DNA of 64,000 nucleotides from Planctomycetota bacterium (GCA_016792805.1 JAEUHX010000076.1:93541-157540); one strand, 5' to 3'; positions 48,547 through 57,308 are shown, counted from the first letter of the stretch. Numbers and translations: made by a program. The notes: generated by a model not told the origin, from the letters alone.

Positions 48547-50511
48547 CTACCAACCGCCGATCGTGAACGTCTCGATGGGGGAGATGAGCCAGGAGCCGGT
48601 GGCGCCGGTCAAATCGTCGCAGGCGGCCTGAAGCCAGAATTGAATCCCAGTAATCGCCGGCTGCGGCGGCAAGTAGAGCGTCAAAAAATCGAAATCGGCG
48701 GAGCTTGGATTGGGAATCTCAGCGATCAGCTCGAGGGGAACGTTCACGTCGAGGACTGCAACGCCTGGCAGTACGAGAGGCGAATTGTTGAGAGAGATCA
48801 ACAAATAGGTCGGGCGTCCGACGACGCTGTGGCCGCGGAACACGACGGGGTTTCCGAGCTTCGGCACTTGGGGATCGGCGGTGACCGAGACAAGGCCGCG
48901 CTTCAGTGCTTCGTAGGCCTGAATGCGCCCCGTGCCGGTGCGGAGATCTTTCCCTGCGGGGAGGATGTCCTTTGCCGTCGCCTGCAGCACATGCGCCAGA
49001 TGGCGCGGCTCAAGGCGCGGATTCGCCTGCAGCATCAGAGCGGCGATCGCTGCGACCTGAGGCGTCGCCGCCGACGAGCCGTTGAAGCCGTTGTAATAGC
49101 TCGTGTTGCCTGTTACCGTTCGCACGCCGCTGAAGGCGCTCACATCCGGCTTCAATAATCCCGGTCCCGTTCCGAAGGCGTACGGATAATCGTACATCGC
49201 CGGGATTTGTGCGAACGGATAGGTGGGGAGGTACGGCTTGATGTTCTCCCAGGGAGTCGGGCCGAAGCAGGCCTCCGCGAAAATCGCATCGTCCAGCGTG
49301 GCCGTCGAGACGCTCAGGACCGAGGAGAGCCCCGCCTGCACTTGGGCCGGATGGGCCCACGGAGCCGGCACGTTGGCCGGGACCGGAATATTGAACGGAA
49401 CCGGATAATTGAAGAGCTCATCGCCCTGGTTGCCCGATGAGTTCACCAGGAGAAGCCCTGCCGCGAGGATTCCATTGCACGCCGTTCGGAACATATAAAT
49501 GTCGGGCAAGCTACTACTATTCCACTTCCATGAATGGGAGCTCGAGATCAAGTCGGCTCCCTCGGCGATCGCGTATTGATAGCATGCCCAGAAGTGGGAT
49601 TGCTGCGCGCCCATCGACGAGATCGTCGTGAGCATCAGCTTGGCGTTCTTCGCTGCACCCGTGATGTACTGGATCCCGTCTCCCGGATTCGCGAGCGTGC
49701 CGTCGCCGACGATGAGGCCTGCCGTGCGCGTGCCGTGCACCAAACCGTAGGTGTTGTTATTGTTGACACTGAAATTCCAGCCGAAGGCGTCGTCGATGAG
49801 GCCGTTGCCGTCGTCGTCGATGCCGTTGGAAGCCGTCTCACCGGTGTTCTGCCAAATATGATTGGCAAGATTCGGGTGGTCTGCGGCGGTCCCGTCGTCG
49901 AGGAGCGCCACCACTATCCCCGTGCCGTCGAAGCCGAGCGACCAGCAGGCGGGGACGCCGGCCTTCACGAGGTGCTCCGAGGCGACCGGGGCAAAGGCCA
50001 CAGGGGCAGGCGGCACGCGCATCGGGGCGACCGGCTCCAGCGGCTGCGGGGGACCAGCCGTTGCATCGGCCGTGTCAGACACTGGCGCGTCGGAATTCAC
50101 ATAAAGCACGCCCGGCATCGCCGCGATCTCCTGGATCACCGTGGGCTGCGCGTGGAACGCGATGGCATTCACGAGCGGGAGGTCGACGATCCGCTCGGCG
50201 CGTCCGAGCGATTGCGCCGATTGCAGGGCGCCGAGGAGTTCACCGCGCCGCACGCCGTCGTGGGCGCGCAGCGCGCCGATGAGTGCCTTTCCGCGCGCGC
50301 GCCGCGGGAGATGTTCCACCGATGCGCCGAGGGTGGCGAAATCCGGTCGCGACTCGAGCACCACATATGCCGCCACCATCTCCGTCGCACGCGCCGACGA
50401 GAGGCGCTCCGCGAGCGGCTGCGTCAGCTTCGTGGACGACGGATGGAGGGGCGCGCTTCCCGGCACCGATTGCGTGATGACAAGCCCCCAGGCGAGGAGC
50501 GGCAGGAGCAT
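48547..50511 (-). CDS. Secreted subtilisin-family (S8) serine protease with C-terminal domain
   Basis: A 654-aa protein. The ATG at 50511 overlaps the stop of trxB (TGATG) and gives a signal peptide (LLPLLAWGLVITQS); an ATG nine codons earlier lies inside trxB. A propeptide-like region (about 30-140, with EMVAAYVVLESRPDFATLG) precedes the catalytic domain: Asp in VALLDDGTAADHPNL (about 205), His in LVHGTRTAGLI (about 259), oxyanion Asn in NSSGNQGDE (about 361) and Ser in NGSSAATPQVAAIAAL (about 480). The final about 100 residues resemble, weakly, the shared C-terminal domain of the FG-GAP proteins (PPQPAITGIQFWLQAACDD, ending near SPIETFTI). Probably a secreted broad-range protease. Confidence 0.9.
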   Translation of the reverse strand: MLLPLLAWGLVITQSVPGSAPLHPSSTKLTQPLAERLSSARATEMVAAYVVLESRPDFATLGASVEHLPRRARGKALIGALRAHDGVRRGELLGALQSAQSLGRAERIVDLPLVNAIAFHAQPTVIQEIAAMPGVLYVNSDAPVSDTADATAGPPQPLEPVAPMRVPPAPVAFAPVASEHLVKAGVPACWSLGFDGTGIVVALLDDGTAADHPNLANHIWQNTGETASNGIDDDGNGLIDDAFGWNFSVNNNNTYGLVHGTRTAGLIVGDGTLANPGDGIQYITGAAKNAKLMLTTISSMGAQQSHFWACYQYAIAEGADLISSSHSWKWNSSSLPDIYMFRTACNGILAAGLLLVNSSGNQGDELFNYPVPFNIPVPANVPAPWAHPAQVQAGLSSVLSVSTATLDDAIFAEACFGPTPWENIKPYLPTYPFAQIPAMYDYPYAFGTGPGLLKPDVSAFSGVRTVTGNTSYYNGFNGSSAATPQVAAIAALMLQANPRLEPRHLAHVLQATAKDILPAGKDLRTGTGRIQAYEALKRGLVSVTADPQVPKLGNPVVFRGHSVVGRPTYLLISLNNSPLVLPGVAVLDVNVPLELIAEIPNPSSADFDFLTLYLPPQPAITGIQFWLQAACDDLTGATGSWLISPIETFTIGGW

Positions 50512-51440
50512 CAGTGAACCCCTTGAGCTGCGAGCCACCTCTCGGCTTCAAGCGCCGCGGCACAGCCGGAGCCCGCTGCCGTGACCGCCTGTCGGTAGAC
50601 GGCGTCTGCCACATCGCCGCAGGCGAACACGCCTTCGACGCTGGTCCGCGTACCGCCGAAGAGTTTCACATATCCCGTCGGTTCGAGCTCGAGCTGTCCT
50701 CCGAGGAACGACGTGTTGGGCTGATGGCCAATGGCCAGGAAGACGCCGCCGGTCGCCTGCTCCCAGACGCGCCCGTCCTTCGTGGAGCGCAGCTTGGCCC
50801 CGACGAGCTTGTTTTGTGCATTCGCGATGTATTCAATGATCTCTGCGTTCCATAGCCAATCAATTTTGGGATTCGAGCGCGCGCGCTCCTGCATCACCTT
50901 CGAGGCGCGCAGCGATTCGCGCCGGTGCACGACGGTCACTTTTGTTGCATAGCGCGTGAGGAACGTGGCCTCCTCCATGGCGGTATCGCCGCCGCCCACC
51001 ACCAGAAGCTCTTTGCCGCGGTAGAACGCGCCATCACATGTCGCGCAGGCCGAAAGGCCGTGGGACATGAGCTCTGCTTCCCGCGGAAGCCCGAGCAGCT
51101 TGGCCGATGCCCCGGTTGCCACGATGATCGACCGCGCGACGACCTCTTCTCCTTCGCTGTTCCAGAGGTGGAAGGGGCGCTTCGACAGGTCGATCCGCTC
51201 AATGCGCTGGAGCCGACATTCCGTTCCGAATCGCTCCGCCTGGGCCTTCATGAGCTCCATGAGCTCTGGCCCCATGATTCCCTTCGGAAATCCGGGATAG
51301 TTCTCAACATCCGTTGTGATGGTGAGCTGCCCGCCCGGCTGGTCACCCTCGAACAACAGCGGCTTGAGGTCTGCCCGAGAGGCATACAGCGCCGCGGTGT
51401 ATCCCGCGGGGCCCGATCCGACGATGACGAGGTTGCGCAT
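50511..51440 (-). CDS. trxB: Thioredoxin reductase
   Basis: An NADPH- and FAD-dependent reductase of thioredoxin (309 aa, typical length). The FAD-binding glycine motif GSGPAGYTAALYASRA is at 8-23, the redox-active disulfide CATC at residues 132-135, the NADPH motif GGGDTAMEEATFL at about 148-160, and the second FAD segment FACGDVADAVYRQAVTAAGS near the C-terminus. The stop overlaps the ATG of the subtilisin gene (TGATG). It is transcribed divergently from a peroxiredoxin gene, a sensible thiol-peroxidase partner; the 147 bp between the two starts must hold both promoters. Confidence 0.96.
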   Translation of the reverse strand: MRNLVIVGSGPAGYTAALYASRADLKPLLFEGDQPGGQLTITTDVENYPGFPKGIMGPELMELMKAQAERFGTECRLQRIERIDLSKRPFHLWNSEGEEVVARSIIVATGASAKLLGLPREAELMSHGLSACATCDGAFYRGKELLVVGGGDTAMEEATFLTRYATKVTVVHRRESLRASKVMQERARSNPKIDWLWNAEIIEYIANAQNKLVGAKLRSTKDGRVWEQATGGVFLAIGHQPNTSFLGGQLELEPTGYVKLFGGTRTSVEGVFACGDVADAVYRQAVTAAGSGCAAALEAERWLAAQGVH

Positions 51441-51587
51441 GGCGTTGCATTCAGCAGGGGGCGACGTTGTAACTCCCGAGCGAATCGCGATGGCGTGGTT
51501 TGTTCTCGGGCCCTGGGTCGGTCAGGTCTCGAGGGACCCCGACGCGATCCGCTGACCGTCCAAGACCATCTTTTTGGAGCAGATTCC

Positions 51588-52241
51588 ATGACAGACCAAG
51601 CTTCCCCTCCCCGAATCACGCTCGGCGGCCCCGCGCCCGACTTTGAGCAGAACTCGACCCACGGCCCGATCAAGCTCTCGAGCTACACCTCCAAAGGGAA
51701 GTGGGTGATCCTGTTCTCGCATCCGGCGGATTTCACGCCGGTGTGCACGACCGAGTTCGTCGGTTTCGCCAAGCTCGTCCCCGAGTTCGAGCGCCGCGGA
51801 GTGCAACTCATCGGTCTCTCGATCGACTCCGTGTTTTCACATATCGCCTGGGTACGCAATATTGAGGAGACGTTCAAGGTGAGCGTTCCGTTCCCGGTGC
51901 TGGCGGACCTCGATCAGAAGGTGGCGCAGCTCTACGGGATGGTGCACCAGCCGATGAACGCCACGATGACCGTGCGCTGCGTATTTGTCATCGACCCGAA
52001 GCAGAATGTTCGCGCGATGATTTATTATCCGATGCAGGCGGGGCGGAACATGGATGAGATTCTTCGGCTCATCGACGCACTGCAGACGGTGGATGCCAAT
52101 GCGTGCGCGACTCCTGCGAATTGGCGCAAAGGCGATGAAGTGATCGTGCCGCCTCCGGCGACCTGCGATGCGGCGCGTCAGCGCGAGAAGGACCCGAGCG
52201 TCAAGATGACGCAGTGGTATCTCTCGACCAAGAAAGTCTGA
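51588..52241 (+). CDS. Peroxiredoxin, Prx6 type
   Basis: A thiol peroxidase of 217 aa. The peroxidatic Cys is in DFTPVCTTEFVGF (Cys53), with the conserved PxxxTxxC context, and VRCVFVIDPKQNVR further on. The long C-terminal extension (PANWRKGDEVIVPPPATCDA) is typical of the Prx6/AhpC-like long form; extra Cys in NACATP and ATCDA could act as resolving cysteines. GGAG lies nine bases before the ATG. The long open frame that extends upstream runs antisense to trxB and is not used. It faces trxB across a divergent promoter region. Confidence 0.93.
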   Translation: MTDQASPPRITLGGPAPDFEQNSTHGPIKLSSYTSKGKWVILFSHPADFTPVCTTEFVGFAKLVPEFERRGVQLIGLSIDSVFSHIAWVRNIEETFKVSVPFPVLADLDQKVAQLYGMVHQPMNATMTVRCVFVIDPKQNVRAMIYYPMQAGRNMDEILRLIDALQTVDANACATPANWRKGDEVIVPPPATCDAARQREKDPSVKMTQWYLSTKKV

Positions 52242-52252
52242 CGCGAACGACG

Positions 52253-52285
52253 CGCCGCCGAATCGTTCGAGGACGTTCGGCGGCG
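52253..52285 (+). terminator. Hairpin downstream of the peroxiredoxin gene
   Basis: CGCCGCCGAA and TTCGGCGGCG form a perfect 10-bp stem around a 13-base loop, starting 11 bases after the stop codon. There is no T-tract. It is a likely transcript 3'-end structure, 28 bases before the repeat element at 52313. Confidence 0.45.
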
Positions 52286-52312
52286 GTCGCCCCATGGCTT
52301 CGGGCCGCTCCA

Positions 52313-52495
52313 GGAGGACGTTTCAGAAGTCATCCGAACTGCGCACGGGCCTCGTCGCCCGTCGCTGCGTCGCCTCGTCCTCGACGAAACTCCTTGGCTA
52401 CGCCTGCGGCGAGGATTCTTGCGCTAGGCGACGATTCCTCGCGCTCGCAGTGCGTAGCGCCCGTGCAAGCACCGGGAGCACTTTTGAAACGTCCT
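52313..52495 (+). repeat. MITE-like inverted-repeat element, long copy
   Basis: A 183-bp element. The left end AGGACGTTTCAGAAG (52315-52329) and right end CTTTTGAAACGTCCT (52481-52495) are inverted repeats with one mismatch. The interior contains TCATCCGAACTGCGCACGGG and, later, CTCGCAGTGCG with CCCGTGCAAGCACCGGG. An 80-bp version in the opposite orientation is at 25187 and a rearranged partial version at 39611. No transposase gene is visible, and whether it moves is not known. Confidence 0.6.
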
Positions 52496-52502
52496 GCCGG
52501 CC

Positions 52503-53147
52503 CTACCCGCCGCGTTTCGCAGCGTTCTCCGGTTTGTCGGCGTCCCGCTGCCGATCGGCGTCCCGTTTCTCGGACTCGGGCTTCGCGGGCCTCCCTTCGA
52601 AGCGATCGTTGAGGTCGTCGCCCAGGAAGTCGAGAGTCGTCCAGCCGAGGAGCCAATCGATGATTTGGATCGGAGAGGCGCCGATTCGGATGCCTAGATA
52701 GATAATGTGCGCTTCGACTTCGGCGTCGAGGAGCGAGCCCGGGTCGATGAAGGCGCGAAACCCGAAGTTATTTTTTTCATCGACCACGGGAGGAATTAGG
52801 AGATTTCCGGCGCCGGGCTTTGGATCCCCGTCGCGAGTCCACAAAATGACGAGGCCCTTCTCCTTCTCGGACCACGTTCGCGCGTTGACGAGTTCGAATG
52901 GATCCTCGGGCCACGACGACCGGCGATGGAGACCCGCTCGATTCGTTTCGGCGTAGCCGACGCCCGTTCCCAAGAACGATGTCGCGCGGGCACCGACATA
53001 GAAGCCGGGGCCGGCGGCCACGCTGCAGGGGATCCAGTCGAGCGTGTCGTTCAGGCGATCCTCAAAATAGCCGCGAGTCGAAGTGCGGCAGGAGGTCAGG
53101 AGCGAAAGAGAAGCAACGAGGCCAACTGTGGTAATTCGGCGGAGCAT
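52503..53147 (-). CDS. Predicted lipoprotein (214 aa)
   Basis: The signal peptide runs TTVGLVASLSLLTSCRTS, with lipobox LLTSC. The middle carries a YFEDRLNDTLDWIPCSVAAGP motif, then PPVVDEKNNFGFRAFIDPGS, and a hydrophobic end segment IIDWLLGWTTLDFLGDDLND typical of small surface lipoproteins with several family members; the tail is charged (KPESEKRDADRQRDADK). No function is assigned. The chosen ATG removes an upstream extension that would overlap the tRNA gene. The gene ends 8 bases from the repeat element. Confidence 0.75.
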   Translation of the reverse strand: MLRRITTVGLVASLSLLTSCRTSTRGYFEDRLNDTLDWIPCSVAAGPGFYVGARATSFLGTGVGYAETNRAGLHRRSSWPEDPFELVNARTWSEKEKGLVILWTRDGDPKPGAGNLLIPPVVDEKNNFGFRAFIDPGSLLDAEVEAHIIYLGIRIGASPIQIIDWLLGWTTLDFLGDDLNDRFEGRPAKPESEKRDADRQRDADKPENAAKRGG

Positions 53148-53204
53148 GGCGATTTGAGGACGGGCGCTCAGAACGCGTCGCCATCGGAATTGTTTGGGTT
53201 CGAT

Positions 53205-53281
53205 TGGTGCGCCGGGAGGGAGTCGAACCCCCAACCGTCAGATCCGAAGTCTGATGCTCTATCCAGTTGAGCTACCGGCGC
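53205..53281 (-). tRNA. tRNA-Arg (anticodon UCG), CCA encoded
   Basis: Cloverleaf read on the minus strand: acceptor GCGCCGG pairs with CCGGCGC, D-arm GCTC/GAGC, anticodon stem TCAGA/TCTGA with the seven-base loop CTTCGGA giving anticodon UCG (reads CGA), T-arm GGGGG TTCGACT CCCTC, and A plus CCA at the 3' end. All stems are intact (one G-T in the T stem). It lies between the lipoprotein gene and the TssBC-like gene. Confidence 0.95.
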
Positions 53282-53360
53282 TCGAAAGCGGCGCGCATTG
53301 CGGCTTAGTGCCGGTTCTTTTTCAAGGCCACAGGGGGCCGCGAGCCCCGCGCAAGGCCCA

Positions 53361-54674
53361 TCACACCAGCTGCCTGCGCGTGATCGATTGAATTCGTGGA
53401 ACTGCGACGGCGTCGCCGTGCGCAGCGCCCCATGCCCAGCAGAAACCCGCTTCGAGCAACCGCTCCGCGGCGGAATCGGTGAGCAGGGAATCCGTTGGCC
53501 CGAACTGTGTCCATTCTCCATCGACGTGGGCGCTGAAGATAGGAAGCGACTCAAGCGGCGCCCGCGAATCGGTGGCAAGCGATCGGGCAATCACGCGCCC
53601 GAGCAGGGCGGAGCCGGTGCCCCAGCAGAGCCTCTCGCGCACGCCGGCTTCGGACGCGTTCTCCGGGATCTCCTCGAAGGGAAACCGCTCGGTGCGAGTC
53701 GCTTTCGCGCCATAGGGAGAACGCAACAAAACGCGCGGTGCGACGAGCGCGAGCCGATCGGCCCCCGGGAGGGCGCAGACCGCTTTCCATAGCTCCGTGA
53801 AGCGCGCGTCAGATTCGAGGGCGCGCCTCCAGAGAGACCCGTCGGCGCCGACCGCGACCGGCACCGCCAAGGCGCGCGCCAAGTCGGCCAGAAAAGGAGC
53901 CGCCTCGATTTGCGCGAGGCCGAGTTCAAAATCAACAATCAACAAATCGAAAGGGACCGCACCTGCTCGGCGGATCGATTCGGCCAGCGCGGCGCGTAGC
54001 CGCGGCTCCACCTGCGCTCGCCCGTCTTCGTGGCCGAGCGCCGCCACGTCGACGTCGAGTGCGAGGATCGCGAGCGTTTCGCTCCGCTCCGCCTCCTGCG
54101 CGAGGGCGGCGAGCGCTCGCCACCGCGACTCGAGCCCGCGCCATGCCGGCGATTGGAGGATTTGGCGCAAGCGATCATTGAGCACGCGGTCGACGGAAAG
54201 ACGCCTCGCATCGAGGGCGGCGTGGTCCCGCCGGTCGAGGTGCGGCTCCACCGCTTCCCGGAGCAGGCGCTCGAGGTCGTCTTCGCGCTTGGGAGTGCTC
54301 TTGGCAAGGATGGCACCGAGGGAGAGCGTGGTTTCCGCGTCGGGCGCCGCGGGAGCGGCGTTGGGCTCCGAGACGGCACCTTCGGCGGCGGCACTCGCGA
54401 GCAGTTGTCGCAGGGTCGGCAGGTCGTCGACGTGGGCGCGCGCCTCCAGCAGAGCCGCGAGGCTCGGCACGCGCTCGGCGATTGAGTCGGGCTCGAGGGA
54501 GTCGAGCCCTCCGAGCGGCAGTTGGTTACAAAAGGGCAGGCCGACGGGGGCTGCGGCGCCGAGGCCGCCGAGCCAGGCCTCGAGCGAGTCCCGATCGACG
54601 GCCGCGAAGCGGTCTCCACAGACAAAGGCACGGCCTGAGAAGTGGCCGATCACGCCAACGCGAAGGGGTTTCAT
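53361..54674 (-). CDS. Type VI-like contractile sheath protein, TssB-TssC fusion
   Basis: A 437-aa protein. Residues 1-100 resemble the small sheath subunit (VGVIGHFSGR, then DRDSLEAWLGGL and LDSLEPDSIAERVPSLAALL, the DFxPDxLxxRxP pattern). After an Ala/Pro/Thr linker comes the large-subunit core: ILQSPAWRGLESRWRALAAL (about 173-192), FDLLIVDFELGLAQIEAAPF (about 244-263), WKAVCALPGADRLALVAPRV (about 298-317), and LLRSPYGAKATRTERFPFEE (about 318-337), the typical PRxLLRxPYG signature. Sheath subunits polymerise around the Hcp tube. No other core T6SS gene is in view; the nearest relatives are the Hcp pair at 46.6-47.9 kb, 5 kb away across trxB and the protease. Confidence 0.82.
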   Translation of the reverse strand: MKPLRVGVIGHFSGRAFVCGDRFAAVDRDSLEAWLGGLGAAAPVGLPFCNQLPLGGLDSLEPDSIAERVPSLAALLEARAHVDDLPTLRQLLASAAAEGAVSEPNAAPAAPDAETTLSLGAILAKSTPKREDDLERLLREAVEPHLDRRDHAALDARRLSVDRVLNDRLRQILQSPAWRGLESRWRALAALAQEAERSETLAILALDVDVAALGHEDGRAQVEPRLRAALAESIRRAGAVPFDLLIVDFELGLAQIEAAPFLADLARALAVPVAVGADGSLWRRALESDARFTELWKAVCALPGADRLALVAPRVLLRSPYGAKATRTERFPFEEIPENASEAGVRERLCWGTGSALLGRVIARSLATDSRAPLESLPIFSAHVDGEWTQFGPTDSLLTDSAAERLLEAGFCWAWGAAHGDAVAVPRIQSITRRQLV

Positions 54675-54810
54675 ACAGTTGCTCCCGCGGCGCCGACCGA
54701 GCGCCGCGCGCAGAGGGTATCCGAATTGCGCGGGCCTCGCGGCGTTGGCGCGCCGCTGGCGGCCCGCCTCGCCGCTTGGCGCGCCTCCGCCGACGTGCTA
54801 CACGGCGGTC

Positions 54811-55314
54811 GTGCGCTCGATTCGACTGGTATTGTCTCTCCTTGCAGCTGCGGCGTCCGGGTGCATCTCATCCCGCTCCGCGACGGCCGTCGACCTGCGC
54901 GGGCGCCGTCTCGTCGTCGTCGATCGGCCCATCATCCTGACGGAGTTCGCCAAGGGGCGGCGCGTGCTGCGCCTCGACCTGCCGCCGAATGAGCGAGGCG
55001 TGGGGCTCGTGTTCGCGCTCGAGCTCGACGATCCCGGCGTGCCGCCGACGCCCTCGGAGCGGGCGCTGGAGCTGCCGTCGAAGACGGAGGCTGCGGCCGT
55101 GGTCGTGAACGCGGCCGGCGGCGTCGCCGCTTCCTCGCGCTCGCTCCGCGGCACGGTTCGGATTCGTGACTTTGGAGATCGCGCAGTATTTGTGCTCGAC
55201 CTCGATTTCCCGGCGCCGAAGCTCGCCGAACAGGCGGAGCTTCCGACGCACGTCTCGCGTGACGGCGAGGGACGGTGGCGTCTCTCGGGTGCGTTCGAAG
55301 CGCCGGCTCAGTAG
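54811..55314 (+). CDS. Predicted lipoprotein (167 aa)
   Basis: A GTG start followed by a signal peptide LVLSLLAAAASGC with lipobox ASGC. The rest is mainly beta (RLVVVDRPIILTEFAKGRRV, then GTVRIRDFGDRAVFVLDLDF) ending SRDGEGRWRLSGAFEAP, perhaps a single beta-sandwich domain. The larger open frame that includes it upstream reads antisense through the TssBC-like gene and has no start signal. Divergent from that gene by 136 bp, and 7 bases of its 3' end overlap the convergent HEAT-repeat gene. Function unknown. Confidence 0.72.
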   Translation: MRSIRLVLSLLAAAASGCISSRSATAVDLRGRRLVVVDRPIILTEFAKGRRVLRLDLPPNERGVGLVFALELDDPGVPPTPSERALELPSKTEAAAVVVNAAGGVAASSRSLRGTVRIRDFGDRAVFVLDLDFPAPKLAEQAELPTHVSRDGEGRWRLSGAFEAPAQ

Positions 55315-57308
55315 CCCCAGATGAAGTCGTTTACAGTTTCGACGCTCGCCGCATAGTTGAACTGGGACGTGATCCGCGCGTGCCACGGCACGAGGGCAGG
55401 ATCTCCCACAATTCCGAGCGCCGTCGCCGCCGACGCCCGGCAGCTCGTCGACTTTTTCGTGTCTTTCAGCAGCGCGCCGAGGGCGGGAAGCGTTCTGTGA
55501 TCACCGATGACGCCGAGGGCGTCGGCCACCGCGCTCTGGACGAGCGAGCCGTCATTGTCTGGGTCTGCCAGGAGCTGAAGCAGCTGGGGGATCACACTTT
55601 TGTCTCCCAGCAGCGCGAGCCCGACCGCGGAGTGGAAGAGCATCCACTGTCGGCGCTTGGACTCTTCGAGCGCTTTCTTGAGCGGCTCCGTCGCTTGCGA
55701 ATCTTGAACGAGTCCGAGCCCGATGGGCACATATCCGCGATGCTCCTCATCGCGGATCTCCGAAAGCTGGCGGAGCAGAGCCGTCGCGGCGGGTTTGTGG
55801 GATCGCAGTCCCAGAGCGACGCAGAAGCCTGCCGCCTGCTCGGGGTCTCGAATCTCCGGAATCTTCTCCAACAGCATCTTCGAGATGAAATCTTTGTCTT
55901 CCGAGAGGGCAGCCGCTCGGGCCCGTTGGTCGAAGCCCGCGATGCCCAGTGCCAGCGCGGCCCAGGCTCGCGAAGCGACGCGCCCGGAACGGGCGCTCGC
56001 GCGCTCCAGCAGGAGCTTCTCGACGTCGCCGCCCGGTGCGCCGGTGCCACAGATCTCACCGAGCGAGATGAGTGCAAGCAGGCCGGCCTCGGGGCTTTTC
56101 CCCGAATCGCCTTCCGCCATCGCTCGAAGCGCGCCGACCGCCTGCGGCTCGAAGGGATCGCCGGAGCGCACGAGCTGCCCAAGGGCGATGGCATAACCGG
56201 CGCGGAGGAGCCGCTTCGCCTTTTTCTGAGATCTCTCGAGGTGGCCGAGGATCTCGGTGACGAATCGGCCGCGCTCGGGAGGCGGCGCGTTCTTTAATAA
56301 TCCGGCGATCGCAGGCGGGATATGTGCGCAAACCAGATCCTCTCGCTCCCAATTCTCCGAGAGGTACTTCTGTAACCCGAGCGCCGCCTTGAACTCGAAA
56401 TCGGGGATCAGCCCGAGCGCAACAATTGCGGCAACCTTGATGTCGCGGTGCGCGGAGCGCCGAGCCGACTCCTTCGACAGGAGCTGAAGCAGCATCTCCT
56501 GCGCGCGGGCGCGATAGTGTGGATTCGAAACCCGCTCGCCCGTGAGACCCACGGCGTAGGCCGCAAGCGTCCGCACTCGCCAGGGCACCTCCGAGCGCCC
56601 ACCCACGAGCTTGCGCCCATCGGTCTCGTCCTCGAGCAGCGCACGCAGGGGATGAAGCGACTCCGGAATCCCCAAGATTCCAATTCCGAGCGCAGCGGCC
56701 TCGGCCACCGACACCTCCTTGTCGGCGAGCCCACGAACGAGTGCATCGAGGGTGCGCGTCGATTCGGCGCCGATGCGAGCGAGCGCACGGAGGCTCGCGA
56801 TTCTCAAGAATGGCGAGCCGCCGTTCTCGGCGGCCTCGAAAAGTGCGGGAAGCGCATGGGCCGACAGCTCCTCGATCGTCGGCTGAAGGTTCTTCCGCAC
56901 AGCTCCACTCGACAGAAGATCGTCGGCCGTGCGGGGCGTCCGCACTCCATCGGTCGCTGCTACTTTTGTGCGAAGATCAAGAAAACGGTCGCGATTGAAT
57001 TCCCACCAATAACGCCACGATTCGAGGTTCGGGCCGGCGTTCGCTCCGGTCAAAGGCCCCACGGGAGTCCCCGGAGTGATGGGGCCCATGGGGCGCGGCG
57101 TCGCGGGGCCGTATGGTCCAGGCGTAATCGGCCCCGAAGTCCCCGGCATACCGGGTCCGACCGGCGACGGCGTTGGCGGGCCCGCTGGGAAGAGCTTCAG
57201 CGGACCAGGCCCGTGGGCCGGCGCACTGAGGAGGCCAGGCAGGAGAAGCAGCGCAGCAGCGCGTGGCTGCGGTAGGAACAATCCGAGCAGCGTCGACGGG
57301 ACGGTCAA
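55308..57308 (-). CDS. Secreted HEAT-repeat protein with Gly-Pro-rich linker (copy 1)
   Basis: A 666-aa protein from a TTG with GAGG six bases upstream; the frame is open to 57389 and an ATG-type start there is possible. A signal peptide is plausible (LLGLFLPQPRAAALLLLPGL). Residues about 35-90 are Gly/Pro triplet-like (GPGMPGTSGPITPGPYGP). Then comes NLESWRYWWEFNRDRFLDLR, followed by a long array of HEAT/armadillo-like helical repeats (IASLRALARIGAESTRTLDA, SVAEAAALGIGILGIPESLH and others). The last residues (FNYAASVETVNDFIWGY) match the paralogue at 58.3 kb. A scaffold in the periplasm or outer envelope is inferred. Confidence 0.8.
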   Translation of the reverse strand: MTVPSTLLGLFLPQPRAAALLLLPGLLSAPAHGPGPLKLFPAGPPTPSPVGPGMPGTSGPITPGPYGPATPRPMGPITPGTPVGPLTGANAGPNLESWRYWWEFNRDRFLDLRTKVAATDGVRTPRTADDLLSSGAVRKNLQPTIEELSAHALPALFEAAENGGSPFLRIASLRALARIGAESTRTLDALVRGLADKEVSVAEAAALGIGILGIPESLHPLRALLEDETDGRKLVGGRSEVPWRVRTLAAYAVGLTGERVSNPHYRARAQEMLLQLLSKESARRSAHRDIKVAAIVALGLIPDFEFKAALGLQKYLSENWEREDLVCAHIPPAIAGLLKNAPPPERGRFVTEILGHLERSQKKAKRLLRAGYAIALGQLVRSGDPFEPQAVGALRAMAEGDSGKSPEAGLLALISLGEICGTGAPGGDVEKLLLERASARSGRVASRAWAALALGIAGFDQRARAAALSEDKDFISKMLLEKIPEIRDPEQAAGFCVALGLRSHKPAATALLRQLSEIRDEEHRGYVPIGLGLVQDSQATEPLKKALEESKRRQWMLFHSAVGLALLGDKSVIPQLLQLLADPDNDGSLVQSAVADALGVIGDHRTLPALGALLKDTKKSTSCRASAATALGIVGDPALVPWHARITSQFNYAASVETVNDFIWGY

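Noticed and set aside
53797..54810. Plus-strand extension before the 54811 lipoprotein
   Set aside because: The frame runs antisense through the TssBC-like gene and is Ser/Arg-rich; only the part from the GTG at 54811 has a signal peptide.
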